In this document: piece after piece, positions 32,441 to 41,389 of the stretch | Position numbering within the stretch: the stretch's first letter is position 1 | Layout of the letters: each line of letters opens with the position of its first letter | Assembly: GCF_900142175.1 (NCBI RefSeq) | Contig: NZ_FQZX01000001.1 | Location: forward strand, 930,001 to 994,000 | Length of the DNA: 64,000 bases | Source: Maribacter aquivivus | GTDB lineage: Bacteria > Bacteroidota > Bacteroidia > Flavobacteriales > Flavobacteriaceae | Direction: 5' to 3' | Made by a program: the position numbers and the translations under genes | Notes under the pieces: generated by a model | What the model saw: the letters and a program-made list of their open reading frames with translations, nothing else | Database searches by the model: none | What the model was told of the DNA's origin: nothing

Positions 32441-34996
32441 TTGAATCTTAGAAACAAACTTATTTTATCCGGTCTTTTAGCGAGTATGCTTTTTAATGCA
32501 TGTTCTGTTAAGAAAGACAAGTTCGTAAACCGTAATTGGCATGCGCTCAATACCAAATACAATACTTTGTATAATGGTAACATTGCTTTTGAACAAGGTC
32601 GAGAAACTTTGAACGACACCTATCAAGATGACTACTTTGATATTTTGCCTATAGAACGTTTAGAGGTTAGTGGCGAAATTAAATTGGATTCTGAAGACAA
32701 CAACCCTAATTTCCTTATTGCAGAAGAAAAAGCCACCAAGGCTATTCAACGCCATAGTATGGATATTAAGGATGAAGAGCGAAATCCTCAGATAGATGAG
32801 GCTTTTCTGCTACTAGGTAAAGCCCGTTATTTTGATGAGCGCTACATACCTGCCTTAGAATCTTTTAATTACATTTTAAATAAATATTCTGAAAGCGATA
32901 AATTAAACGAAGCAAGTATCTGGCGAGAAAAAGTAAACATTCGTTTAGAGAACGATGATTTGGCAATTAAGAACTTAAAACGCTTAATGAAATATGAGCG
33001 TTTAAAAGATCAAGAATATGCAGATGCAAGAGCAATGATGGCGCAAGCGTTTATTAATCTTAATGCACCAGATACGGCAGTTCAAAATCTTAAAATAGCA
33101 TCTCACTACACTACAAAAAACCCTGAGAAAGGAAGGTACTACTATATAATAGGTCAGTTATATAATCAATTAGGCTTTAAAGACAGTGCTAATTATGCAT
33201 TTGACAAGGTGATCGAATTAAATAGAAAGTCGCCACGTGTGTATATGATCAATGCTGAAATTGAAAAATTAAAGAATACAGAGGTTACTGCTGAAAACAA
33301 AGAAGAGGTACTGGAGTATTTGACCAAATTAGAACTGAACAGAGAGAATAGACCATTTTTAGATGGTATTTACAGACAATTGGCAGAGTTTCATTTAAAG
33401 CAAGAATCTGATAGTTTGGCATTGCTTTATTTCAATAAATCTTTACGTGCTTCGCAGAACAAGCCAAAATTGAATGCGCTTAACTATGAGAATTTAGCGG
33501 AATACAATTTTGATGAAAGCGTGTATAAACCGGCTGGTGCATATTATGATAGTGTATTGACCAACCTTAATGAGAACACCAAGAAATTTCGTTCTATTAA
33601 AAAGAAGCGCGACAATTTAAAAGACGTTATTAAATACGAAGACATTGTACAATATGCTGACAGCGTAATAACAATATATCAAATGCCTAAAGATGAGCAA
33701 TTGGCTTATTTTGGAAAGCATATTGAAGAATTGCAGAAGGCAAAAGAAGCTGCACAGAAAAAAGAGAAAGAAAGAATTACCGATGGTTTTGCTGCATTTA
33801 GCAATAGTAAAGGTGGTAAAGAAAACAAAGGAAAATTCTATTTCTATAATATTACCAGTTTAGGTTACGGTCAAAACGATTTTAAGAATCGATGGGGCAA
33901 TAGAGAATTAACAGATGATTGGCGTTGGTCAGACAAATCGGTAATCAATACTGAAAATGTCGCATTACAAGATGCAACAAATGCTAAAGATAGTTTAAGT
34001 GTTGTAAGTGAAGATGAGAAATTCTCATTAGATTTTTACATGGATCGTTTACCTACAGACGTTGCTGTTATAGACAGTTTAAAGACAGAGCGTAATTTCG
34101 CCAACTATCAATTAGGATTAATATATAAGGAGAAGTTCAACGAAAACCTTCTGGCAGCTGCCAAATTAGAAGATGTATTGGCGTCTAACGCTGAAGAACG
34201 ATTGATTCTACCTTCAAAATATAATCTATATAAGATATACGAAGAAGTTGATAGTCCGTTGAAAGAGACTATGAAGGCAGATATAATTGCCAACCATGCC
34301 GACTCTAGATATGCTGAGATTCTATTGAATCCGCAAGCGGTATTAGCAGATAGTTCTGATAGTCCAGAGAAGCGCTATGAGAGTTTGTTTAAGCAATATA
34401 AAGAACAACAGTATTTACAAGTAATTACTGGGGCAGAGGAAAACATTAATAGATTTACTGGTGACCCAATTGTTCCTAAATTTGAGATGCTGAAGGCTAA
34501 CGCAATCGGTAGACTTCAAGGTTTTGAACCTTTTAAAGAAGCATTGAATTATGTGGCATTGACGTATCCTAATAATCCGGAAGGTAAAAAAGCTGAGCAA
34601 ATGATTGCAGAGCAGCTTCCTAAGTTAGAACCAAAAGAATTTTCTCCTGAGACAGATTCAAAAGGAACATCGAACTGGAAAGTAGTTTTTCCATTTAAAA
34701 GAAGTAATACTGAACAGGCTTTAAAGTTGATAGAATTGTTAGAGCAATCTATCGTAGACCTTAGGTATAAAAATATAGTTTCTAGAGATATTTATAATCT
34801 AGAAGATCAATTTGTAGTGGTGCACGGATTTAAATCTAAAGATTTTGCCCTAGGCTATGCCGAGCTGCTAAAAAATAATAAGGATTACCTCGTTGCTGAT
34901 GAGAATTTTGTAGTTTTATCGGAGAACTATAAGATTATTCAAGTACACAAGAATATAATCGATTATAGAAATACGCTTTTAACCCCAAAACCGTGA
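32441..34996 (+). CDS. sprE: Type IX secretion/gliding lipoprotein SprE (PorW)
   Basis: 851-aa periplasm-facing lipoprotein needed for type IX secretion and gliding in relatives. Lipobox LFNAC gives C21. The N-terminal RNWHALNTKYNTLYNGNIAF (37-56 approx.) is the family hallmark, followed by many TPR-like helices through residue 400 and a C-terminal SPOR-like region ending near 840 (VVHGFKSKDFALGYAELL). The start is TTG at 32441: a stop lies 27 bp upstream in frame and no ATG fits before the signal peptide. Followed after 3 bp by the bactofilin gene. Confidence 0.93.
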   Translation: MNLRNKLILSGLLASMLFNACSVKKDKFVNRNWHALNTKYNTLYNGNIAFEQGRETLNDTYQDDYFDILPIERLEVSGEIKLDSEDNNPNFLIAEEKATKAIQRHSMDIKDEERNPQIDEAFLLLGKARYFDERYIPALESFNYILNKYSESDKLNEASIWREKVNIRLENDDLAIKNLKRLMKYERLKDQEYADARAMMAQAFINLNAPDTAVQNLKIASHYTTKNPEKGRYYYIIGQLYNQLGFKDSANYAFDKVIELNRKSPRVYMINAEIEKLKNTEVTAENKEEVLEYLTKLELNRENRPFLDGIYRQLAEFHLKQESDSLALLYFNKSLRASQNKPKLNALNYENLAEYNFDESVYKPAGAYYDSVLTNLNENTKKFRSIKKKRDNLKDVIKYEDIVQYADSVITIYQMPKDEQLAYFGKHIEELQKAKEAAQKKEKERITDGFAAFSNSKGGKENKGKFYFYNITSLGYGQNDFKNRWGNRELTDDWRWSDKSVINTENVALQDATNAKDSLSVVSEDEKFSLDFYMDRLPTDVAVIDSLKTERNFANYQLGLIYKEKFNENLLAAAKLEDVLASNAEERLILPSKYNLYKIYEEVDSPLKETMKADIIANHADSRYAEILLNPQAVLADSSDSPEKRYESLFKQYKEQQYLQVITGAEENINRFTGDPIVPKFEMLKANAIGRLQGFEPFKEALNYVALTYPNNPEGKKAEQMIAEQLPKLEPKEFSPETDSKGTSNWKVVFPFKRSNTEQALKLIELLEQSIVDLRYKNIVSRDIYNLEDQFVVVHGFKSKDFALGYAELLKNNKDYLVADENFVVLSENYKIIQVHKNIIDYRNTLLTPKP

Positions 34997-34999
34997 ACA

Positions 35000-35413
35000 A
35001 TGTTTTCAGACAGACAAAAACCTAGAACTATGAATGAAGTAGGAGGTCAACCTAACAGAATAGAGAAGAATACCAAGATTAAAGGAGATATTATATCTGA
35101 AGCAGATTTTCGTATAGACGGTAAGCTAGATGGCAATGTAAAAACTTCAGGTAAAGTTGTTATCGGTAAGGATGGCTACATTCATGGTAAAGTAGAATGT
35201 GTAAATGCAGATATAGAAGGTAGCTTTAATGGCGAACTTTTAGTGTCTGACCTATTATCTTTAAAATCTTCAGCAGTAATAGAAGGTACCGTATCGGTAA
35301 ATAAATTGGCTGTTGAGCCAGGTGCTACGTTTAACGCCTCATGTACTATGGGTGGCGGTAAAGGTGCTGCAGGTTTAAAATCTTCTAATAATGGAGCCGC
35401 AAAAGCCTCGTAA
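35000..35413 (+). CDS. Bactofilin (polymer-forming cytoskeletal protein)
   Basis: 137-aa protein with the right-handed beta-helix repeat pattern of bactofilins from about residue 30 to 115 (ISEADFRIDGKLDGNVKTSG, then VVIGKDGYIHGKVECVNADI). N-terminal tail short and Pro/Arg-rich, C-terminal tail Gly/Ala-rich. It would polymerise at the membrane and localise envelope machinery. Translationally linked: 3 bp after sprE and overlapping the AtpZ-like gene by 23 bp. Synteny sprE-bactofilin-atp is typical of flavobacteria. Confidence 0.92.
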   Translation: MFSDRQKPRTMNEVGGQPNRIEKNTKIKGDIISEADFRIDGKLDGNVKTSGKVVIGKDGYIHGKVECVNADIEGSFNGELLVSDLLSLKSSAVIEGTVSVNKLAVEPGATFNASCTMGGGKGAAGLKSSNNGAAKAS

Positions 35414-35618
35414 TGATAATTCTGAGCTTTTAAGAAATGCCGCAAGTTTATCTGGTGTTGCCATACAAATGGGTGTCACTATATTCTTAGGCAATCTTTT
35501 AGGGGAATGGTTAGATCAAAAATTTGAAAAAACGTTTTTAGAAGACACATTTACTTTACTTGCTGTATTTTTGTCAATCTATTTAGTCATAAAAAAAGTT
35601 ATGGCGTTAAATAAATAA
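35391..35618 (+). CDS. AtpZ/AtpI family protein
   Basis: 75-aa membrane protein with two helices, about 17-38 (ASLSGVAIQMGVTIFLGNLLG) and 50-69, separated by a polar loop EWLDQKFEKTF. This is the AtpZ/AtpI pattern; such proteins help c-ring assembly or Mg2+ uptake for F1Fo synthase. The ATG at 35391 overlaps bactofilin by 23 bp in another frame. Its place just before atpB fits the role. Confidence 0.87.
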   Translation: MEPQKPRNDNSELLRNAASLSGVAIQMGVTIFLGNLLGEWLDQKFEKTFLEDTFTLLAVFLSIYLVIKKVMALNK

Positions 35619-35621
35619 ACG

Positions 35622-36014
35622 TTGCTAAAAAATATCATTTTATATATAGTCGTGTTCACTGTTGTGGGCGCGACTTCTTATTTTCTGCAAGATTTGGCGC
35701 TATCGAGTGCGCCGACTTATTTTGGTCCGCTTTTGATCAAAGCATACACTTTTCACTTCTTCTTTTCTTTGACATTGGTCGTCATATTCTTAATTGCCTC
35801 AAAAAACAATTCATTTTTTGAACAATTGGGTTTTATGTATATGGGTGTGCTGGTTTTTAAAATCATGGTCTTCGCTATTTTGTTTTACCCATACTTGTTA
35901 GGGGAACTGATTATGCCTCAAATATATAGGGGAGCGCTGCTTATACCGGTGATTATTTTTTTGTTTCTAGAAGTGTTTTTTATTTCCAAAATAATGCGCA
36001 AAAAAAGACTCTAA
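35622..36014 (+). CDS. Small membrane protein preceding atpB (DUF6168-like)
   Basis: 130-aa protein with four hydrophobic helices (about 4-22, 40-62, 70-90, 102-124). I match it tentatively to the flavobacterial DUF6168 family; the position suggests an AtpI-like subunit I role. The start is TTG at 35622, 3 bp after the atpZ-like stop. C-terminal KIMRKKRL is basic. Function is inferred from context only. Confidence 0.72.
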   Translation: MLKNIILYIVVFTVVGATSYFLQDLALSSAPTYFGPLLIKAYTFHFFFSLTLVVIFLIASKNNSFFEQLGFMYMGVLVFKIMVFAILFYPYLLGELIMPQIYRGALLIPVIIFLFLEVFFISKIMRKKRL

Positions 36015-36031
36015 ATTTTAAAGCTTTAAAA

Positions 36032-36064
36032 TTGGGTAGATTATGCAATAATTAACTACTTTTG
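36032..36064 (+). promoter_or_regulatory. Promoter of the atpBEFHAG operon
   Basis: TTG at 36032-36034 and TACTTTTG at 36057-36064 fit the flavobacterial -33/-7 consensus (TTG, 17-23 bp, TAnnTTTG) with 22 bp between. The atpB ATG follows 40 bp downstream. Confidence 0.6.
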
Positions 36065-36104
36065 CGCAAAATTTCTAGGAGCTAAATTTTTTGATAAAGA
36101 ACTA

Positions 36105-37283
36105 ATGATGCAAGTTTCAAATACGATTAAAACCTTATTACAACTTCTAATACTTTGTTTTTCATTGCAAAGTTTCGCTATATCTGATACCGAACCAGAA
36201 GGAACAGTTAGTACTAAGGAACAGGTAGATGAGTATATTTTACATCACCTTAAAGATTCTCACGATTTTCATTTGTTCTCATATTCTAATGATGCAGGCG
36301 AAAGAAAGCACATTGGTTTTCCACTACCTGTAATTCTTTGGTCTAACAATGGTTTGGCAACTTTCATGTCATCAGAATTTCATCATGATGATAATGGGCA
36401 GGTTGTTGTTGAAAAAAACGGCTCTAAATTCGTTAAGCTTCACAGTAAAATATATGAGTTAGATAATGGCGCAACATCAGTTAGTTTTGATGAAGAGCAT
36501 CATGCAACTAACGCTCATAAAGTATTAGACTTCTCTATTACCAAAAGTGTTGTTGGTGTGTTATTAGTAGGTTTACTAATGTTATTGGCCTTTTCATCAT
36601 TGGCGAAACAATACGGAAAGAAAAAAATACCTACCGGTTTTGGTAGAGTGTTAGAGCCATTGGTACTTTATGTAAGAGACGAGATTGCTAGACCTAATAT
36701 TGGCGAAAAGCATTACAGAAAATTTACAGGATATCTTTTAACAGTATTCTTCTTTATTTGGATACTAAACTTAATGGGACTTACGCCATTTGGATTTAAT
36801 GTAACAGGTCAAATTGCAGTTACAGCTTGTTTGGCAATATTTACTTTGGTAATCTATACTGTTAGTGGAAATAAAGATTATTGGATGCACATTTTGTGGA
36901 TGCCAGGTGTACCTGTTTTCGTGAAGCCTATTTTAGCTATTATAGAATTAGCTGGTGCATTTATCATTAAGCCTTTCTCTTTATTAGTTCGTTTGTTTGC
37001 GAATATATCTGCAGGGCATATTGTAGTAATGAGTTTAATTGCAATCATGTTTACACTTAAAAAGAGTTTAGGTGTTGTAGGTGCAACAGGCTTATCTTTG
37101 GTTTTATCATTTTTCATCACCCTTATTGAGGTGTTGGTTGCCTTTTTGCAGGCATATATTTTTACTGCGCTTTCAGCCTTGTTTATAGGTATGGCGGTTG
37201 CAGAACATGATCACGAGCATGAGCATGATTCTCATGGTCATGAAGTGGCAGATGCTGAAGATGTAAGAGGAGATTTTATTTAA
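36105..37283 (+). CDS. atpB: F1Fo ATP synthase subunit a
   Basis: Proton-channel subunit of Fo. The 392-aa length is long: a signal-like N-terminus (LLQLLILCFSLQSFAIS) and about 110 periplasmic residues precede the usual core, as in other Bacteroidetes. The essential arginine lies in LLVRLFANISAGHIV near residue 298. The C-terminus carries a His-rich tail (EHDHEHEHDSHGHE, about 368-381). Two adjacent ATG codons start it; the first is taken. Followed by atpE after 38 bp. Confidence 0.95.
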   Translation: MMQVSNTIKTLLQLLILCFSLQSFAISDTEPEGTVSTKEQVDEYILHHLKDSHDFHLFSYSNDAGERKHIGFPLPVILWSNNGLATFMSSEFHHDDNGQVVVEKNGSKFVKLHSKIYELDNGATSVSFDEEHHATNAHKVLDFSITKSVVGVLLVGLLMLLAFSSLAKQYGKKKIPTGFGRVLEPLVLYVRDEIARPNIGEKHYRKFTGYLLTVFFFIWILNLMGLTPFGFNVTGQIAVTACLAIFTLVIYTVSGNKDYWMHILWMPGVPVFVKPILAIIELAGAFIIKPFSLLVRLFANISAGHIVVMSLIAIMFTLKKSLGVVGATGLSLVLSFFITLIEVLVAFLQAYIFTALSALFIGMAVAEHDHEHEHDSHGHEVADAEDVRGDFI

Positions 37284-37303
37284 CAAGAGTTTTTTTAATT
37301 TAA

Positions 37304-37516
<213 letters not shown>

Positions 37517-37539
37517 GAACACGAAAACCCAAAGACATC

Positions 37540-37574
37540 TTCCTGTAACGGTTGGTTACAGGAAATGTTTTTTT
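37540..37574 (+). terminator. Hairpin with T-run between atpE and atpF
   Basis: TTCCTGTAAC (37540-37549) pairs exactly with GTTACAGGAA (37555-37564), loop of 5, then a run of seven T. Placed inside the operon, it may partly terminate and so raise atpE message relative to downstream genes, or protect the 3' end. Confidence 0.7.
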
Positions 37575-37605
37575 AATTATTGATTTAGATTTTAAAGATT
37601 AGGAT

Positions 37606-38106
37606 ATGGAAGTTTTATTGAACGATTTTTCACCAGGTTTGTTTGTTGTTCAAACAATATTATTATTAGCATTAATTTTCTTAATGGTAAAATTTGCTTG
37701 GAAACCAATTTTAAATTCGTTGAACGAAAGAGAAGCTGGTATAGAAGAAGCATTGGCTGCTGCTGATAAAGCACGTACAGATATGCAAAACTTACAAGCT
37801 GATAATGAGAAGATGCTTCAAGAAGCGCGTGCTGAACGTGAGGGGATGTTGAAAGAAGCTCGTGAAATCAAAGAGAAAATGATTTCTGACTCTAAAGAGC
37901 AAGCTAAGCTAGAAGGTGATAAAATGTTGAAGCAAGCACAAGCTGCAATCGAAAGTGAGAAAAAAGCTGCTGTTGCTGATATTAAAAGTCAAGTTGCAGA
38001 ATTGTCTGTAGCTATAGCAGAAAAAGTATTGAAAGAAGATTTATCTAGCAATGACAAGCAATTGAAATTGGTTGATTCAATGTTGAGCGATATAAAACTT
38101 AACTAA
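37606..38106 (+). CDS. atpF: F1Fo ATP synthase subunit b
   Basis: 166-aa peripheral-stalk subunit: one N-terminal membrane helix (about 12-30, LFVVQTILLLALIFLMVKFAW), then a long charged Ala/Glu/Lys helix to about 150 that dimerises and binds delta. KPILNSLNEREAGIEEAL at 33-50 is the family hallmark. ATG 31 bp after the atpE hairpin; atpH follows after 8 bp. Confidence 0.95.
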   Translation: MEVLLNDFSPGLFVVQTILLLALIFLMVKFAWKPILNSLNEREAGIEEALAAADKARTDMQNLQADNEKMLQEARAEREGMLKEAREIKEKMISDSKEQAKLEGDKMLKQAQAAIESEKKAAVADIKSQVAELSVAIAEKVLKEDLSSNDKQLKLVDSMLSDIKLN

Positions 38107-38114
38107 AAGAAATA

Positions 38115-38654
38115 ATGAGCGAATCTAGAGCTGCATTACGTTACGCAAAGGCAATATTGGATATGGCCAAGGAAAACAAAGCCTTGGATGCTGTTGAGAA
38201 AGATATGCGTTCAATCGCCGCTACTATTTCAGGTAGTAAAGAACTTAGAGATGTGCTGGCTAGTCCGGTTGTTTCTGGTACTATGAAAAAGAATGCCTTA
38301 CTTGAAATTTTTAAGGGCAGTCATTCTATTACAGAAGGTGCTATTAATATGTTGGTAGACAACAAACGTTTAGGAATGCTAAACGAAGTTGCCTTAAAAT
38401 ACATTATTATCAATGAGCAATTAAAGGGTAAAGATGTAGCTTATGTTACAACTGCTGTGCCATTAGATGCTGCAATGGAGAAAAAAATATTAAAGAAAGT
38501 TGCTGCACTTACCGGTAATGAGGTTACCATTGAAAGTAAAGTTGACGAAAGTATAATTGGAGGTTTCATCTTAAGGGTAGGAGATTTACAGTATGATGCT
38601 AGCGTAAGCAACAAGCTTAATAATTTAAAAAGAGAATTTTCAAATAGTCTATAA
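38115..38654 (+). CDS. atpH: F1Fo ATP synthase subunit delta
   Basis: 179-aa OSCP/delta subunit linking F1 to the b stalk. RAALRYAKAILDMAKE near the N-terminus and the C-terminal ESKVDESIIGGFILRVGD near 140-157 are diagnostic. Starts 8 bp after atpF. A 60-bp AT-rich gap with a weak ATATAAGGC/GCC...CTTATAT inverted repeat separates it from atpA. Confidence 0.95.
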   Translation: MSESRAALRYAKAILDMAKENKALDAVEKDMRSIAATISGSKELRDVLASPVVSGTMKKNALLEIFKGSHSITEGAINMLVDNKRLGMLNEVALKYIIINEQLKGKDVAYVTTAVPLDAAMEKKILKKVAALTGNEVTIESKVDESIIGGFILRVGDLQYDASVSNKLNNLKREFSNSL

Positions 38655-38714
38655 TAACTATATAAGGCTTCGGATGGTTACATTCATCGCCTAATATCTT
38701 ATATCTAATTAAAA

Positions 38715-40295
38715 ATGGCAGGAGTAAAAGCCGCTGAAGTATCAGCAATTTTAAAGAAACAATTATCAGGATTTGATGCTACCGCTACTTTAGACGAAGT
38801 AGGTACTGTATTAACGGTAGGTGATGGTATCGCAAGAATCTACGGATTAGCTAATGCTCAATACGGAGAGTTAGTTGAGTTCGAAGGTGGACTTGAAGGT
38901 ATCGTTTTGAACCTTGAAGAAGACAACGTTGGTGTGGTTCTTTTAGGACCTTCTAAATCTGTTGGTGAAGGAGATACGGTAAAACGTACGCAACGAATTG
39001 CTTCTGTAAAAGTTGGTGAAGGAATTGTTGGTCGTGTTGTTGATACTTTAGGTAACCCTATCGATGGTAAAGGACCTATTGCTGGTGATACTTATGAGAT
39101 GCCATTAGAGCGTAAAGCTCCAGGGGTAATCTACAGAGAGCCTGTAACTGAGCCAATGCAATCTGGTATTAAAGCAATTGATGCTATGATCCCAGTTGGT
39201 AGAGGTCAAAGAGAACTTGTTATTGGTGACCGTCAAACTGGTAAGACTACAGTTTGTATCGATACCATTCTAAACCAAAAAGAATTTTATGATGCTGGTG
39301 AGCCTGTTTACTGTATCTATGTTGCCATAGGTCAGAAAGCATCTACTGTTGCCGGTATTGCACAAGTATTGGAAGATAAAGGAGCAATGGCATATACTAC
39401 TATTGTAGCTGCTAATGCATCTGATCCAGCACCAATGCAGGTATATGCACCATTTACTGGGGCATCTATTGGAGAGTATTTCCGTGATACAGGTCGTCCT
39501 GCATTAATTATATATGATGATTTATCAAAACAAGCGGTAGCTTACCGTGAGGTTTCTCTTTTGTTAAGAAGACCACCAGGACGTGAAGCGTATCCAGGTG
39601 ATGTTTTCTACCTACACTCTAGATTATTAGAGCGTGCAGCAAAAGTTATCAATGATGATGATATTGCAAAAGAAATGAATGATTTGCCAGAGGTATTAAA
39701 GCCAATGGTAAAAGGTGGTGGTTCTTTAACGGCTTTGCCAATTATTGAAACACAAGCAGGTGATGTTTCTGCTTATATCCCAACGAACGTAATTTCTATT
39801 ACTGACGGACAGATATTCTTAGAGCAAGATTTATTCAACCAAGGTGTAAGGCCAGCAATTAACGTAGGTATTTCTGTATCTCGTGTTGGTGGTAACGCTC
39901 AGATTAAATCAATGAAGAAAGTTGCAGGTACTTTGAAACTAGATCAAGCACAGTTCCGTGAATTGGAAGCTTTTGCTAAGTTTGGTTCAGATTTAGATGC
40001 AGCTACGTTGAACGTTATTGAAAAAGGGCGTAGAAACGTTGAAATATTAAAACAAGCACAAAACGATCCTTATACTGTTGAAGATCAGGTTGCAATTATC
40101 TACGCAGGTTCTAAGAACTTGTTAAGAGATGTACCTGTAGAGAAAGTAAAAGAATTTGAACGTGATTACTTAGAGTTTTTGAACGCTAAGCACAGAGGTG
40201 TTCTTGATACATTGAAGGCAGGTAAATTAACCGATGAGGTTACTGATACATTGACTTCTGTATGTAAAGAGCTTTCTGCGAAATATAAGAACTAA
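38715..40295 (+). CDS. atpA: F1Fo ATP synthase subunit alpha
   Basis: 526-aa non-catalytic nucleotide-binding subunit of F1. P-loop [13 protein letters not shown] near residue 171, [20 protein letters not shown] near 95 and [20 protein letters not shown] near 281. Full length. An intergenic hairpin made of AGTACTGAGTACT-type units (40300-40361) separates it from atpG. Confidence 0.97.
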   Translation: MAGVKAAEVSAILKKQLSGFDATATLDEVGTVLTVGDGIARIYGLANAQYGELVEFEGGLEGIVLNLEEDNVGVVLLGPSKSVGEGDTVKRTQRIASVKVGEGIVGRVVDTLGNPIDGKGPIAGDTYEMPLERKAPGVIYREPVTEPMQSGIKAIDAMIPVGRGQRELVIGDRQTGKTTVCIDTILNQKEFYDAGEPVYCIYVAIGQKASTVAGIAQVLEDKGAMAYTTIVAANASDPAPMQVYAPFTGASIGEYFRDTGRPALIIYDDLSKQAVAYREVSLLLRRPPGREAYPGDVFYLHSRLLERAAKVINDDDIAKEMNDLPEVLKPMVKGGGSLTALPIIETQAGDVSAYIPTNVISITDGQIFLEQDLFNQGVRPAINVGISVSRVGGNAQIKSMKKVAGTLKLDQAQFRELEAFAKFGSDLDAATLNVIEKGRRNVEILKQAQNDPYTVEDQVAIIYAGSKNLLRDVPVEKVKEFERDYLEFLNAKHRGVLDTLKAGKLTDEVTDTLTSVCKELSAKYKN

Positions 40296-40299
40296 AAAA

Positions 40300-40361
40300 G
40301 TACTGAGTACTGAGTAGTTGGTACAAAGTGTTATAATTACTTAATACTTAATACTTTGTAC
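40300..40361. repeat. Micro-repeat hairpin between atpA and atpG
   Basis: Left side has tandem TACTGAG units and ends GTACAAAGT (40321-40329), exactly complementary to ACTTTGTAC (40353-40361); outer parts pair imperfectly. No ORF. Similar design to the repeats at 10241 and 15122 but different sequence. Confidence 0.55.
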
Positions 40362-40383
40362 TACTTACTAAATACTGAATAAA

Positions 40384-41247
40384 ATGGCAAATTTAAAGGA
40401 GATACGTAATAGGATTTCATCGGTTTCTTCAACGATGCAGATTACCAGTGCTATGAAAATGGTATCTGCTGCAAAATTGAAAAAGGCCCAAGATGCTATT
40501 ACGGCAATGAGACCTTATGCAGATAAATTAACTGAACTATTACAAAACTTAAGTGCTAGTTTAGAAGGTGATTCTGGTAGTGTTTATGCCGATAATCGTA
40601 TTGTGAACAAGGTTTTAATTGTTTCCGTTACTTCTAACAGAGGTCTTTGTGGAGCTTTTAATACCAATATTTTAAAGCAATCGGTTAATCTAGCAGACAA
40701 TGTTTATGCTGGTAAATCGGTAGATTTTGTTGCTGTTGGAAAAAAGGCAAATGACTTTCTAGGGAAACGTTTTAATGTTATCGCTAATCACAGTGGTGTT
40801 TATGATGACTTAACCTTTGATAATGTCGCTGATATTGCTGAGAGTTTAATGGCACTTTTTACTGAAGGTGCTTATGACCGTATTGAAATTGTATATAACA
40901 AATTCAAAAATGCAGCTACTCAAATAGTAATGACAGAGCAGTTTTTACCTATTGTTCCATTAGAAGAAGTTGAAGTAACTGCAAGTGCAGATTATACTTT
41001 TGAACCTACGAAATTAGAAATCATAGAACAATTGATTCCTAAATCTTTAAAGACACAATTGTATAAAGGAATTAGAGATTCATTCGCTAGTGAGCACGGT
41101 GCACGTATGACTGCAATGCACAAAGCAACCGATAACGCAACAGAAATGCGTGATCAATTGAAATTAACGTACAACAAAGCAAGACAAGCAGCTATTACTA
41201 ACGAGATTTTAGAAATCGTTGGTGGTGCAGAAGCATTGAATAACTAA
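40384..41247 (+). CDS. atpG: F1Fo ATP synthase subunit gamma
   Basis: 287-aa central-stalk subunit. N-terminal IRNRISSVSSTMQITSAMKM and C-terminal MTAMHKATDNATEMRDQL near 239 are the conserved coiled-coil parts; VTSNRGLCGAFNTNI near 83 is also typical. Last gene of the operon: atpD and atpC are absent here, as usual in Bacteroidetes where they are encoded elsewhere. A strong terminator follows at 41314. Confidence 0.96.
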   Translation: MANLKEIRNRISSVSSTMQITSAMKMVSAAKLKKAQDAITAMRPYADKLTELLQNLSASLEGDSGSVYADNRIVNKVLIVSVTSNRGLCGAFNTNILKQSVNLADNVYAGKSVDFVAVGKKANDFLGKRFNVIANHSGVYDDLTFDNVADIAESLMALFTEGAYDRIEIVYNKFKNAATQIVMTEQFLPIVPLEEVEVTASADYTFEPTKLEIIEQLIPKSLKTQLYKGIRDSFASEHGARMTAMHKATDNATEMRDQLKLTYNKARQAAITNEILEIVGGAEALNN

Positions 41248-41313
41248 TACTTCTATTGTATTTAATGACTGACTTAAATGTAGTCATTTAAAGCTTGAAA
41301 ATATATTGAATTT

Positions 41314-41340
41314 AAAACCCCACCTAAAAGTGGGGTTTTT
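41314..41340 (+). terminator. Rho-independent terminator of the atp operon
   Basis: AAAACCCCAC (41314-41323) pairs with GTGGGGTTTT (41330-41339), loop of 6, followed by T. It separates the operon from the MFS gene. Confidence 0.85.
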
Positions 41341-41389
41341 GCTTTTATAGCTTTAAGATTACTTTTTTTACCCGACTTTTGTCTTGACC

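Noticed and set aside
38661..38707. Terminator between atpH and atpA
   Set aside because: Inverted repeat ATATAAGGC is imperfect and lacks a T-run; left as weak structure only.
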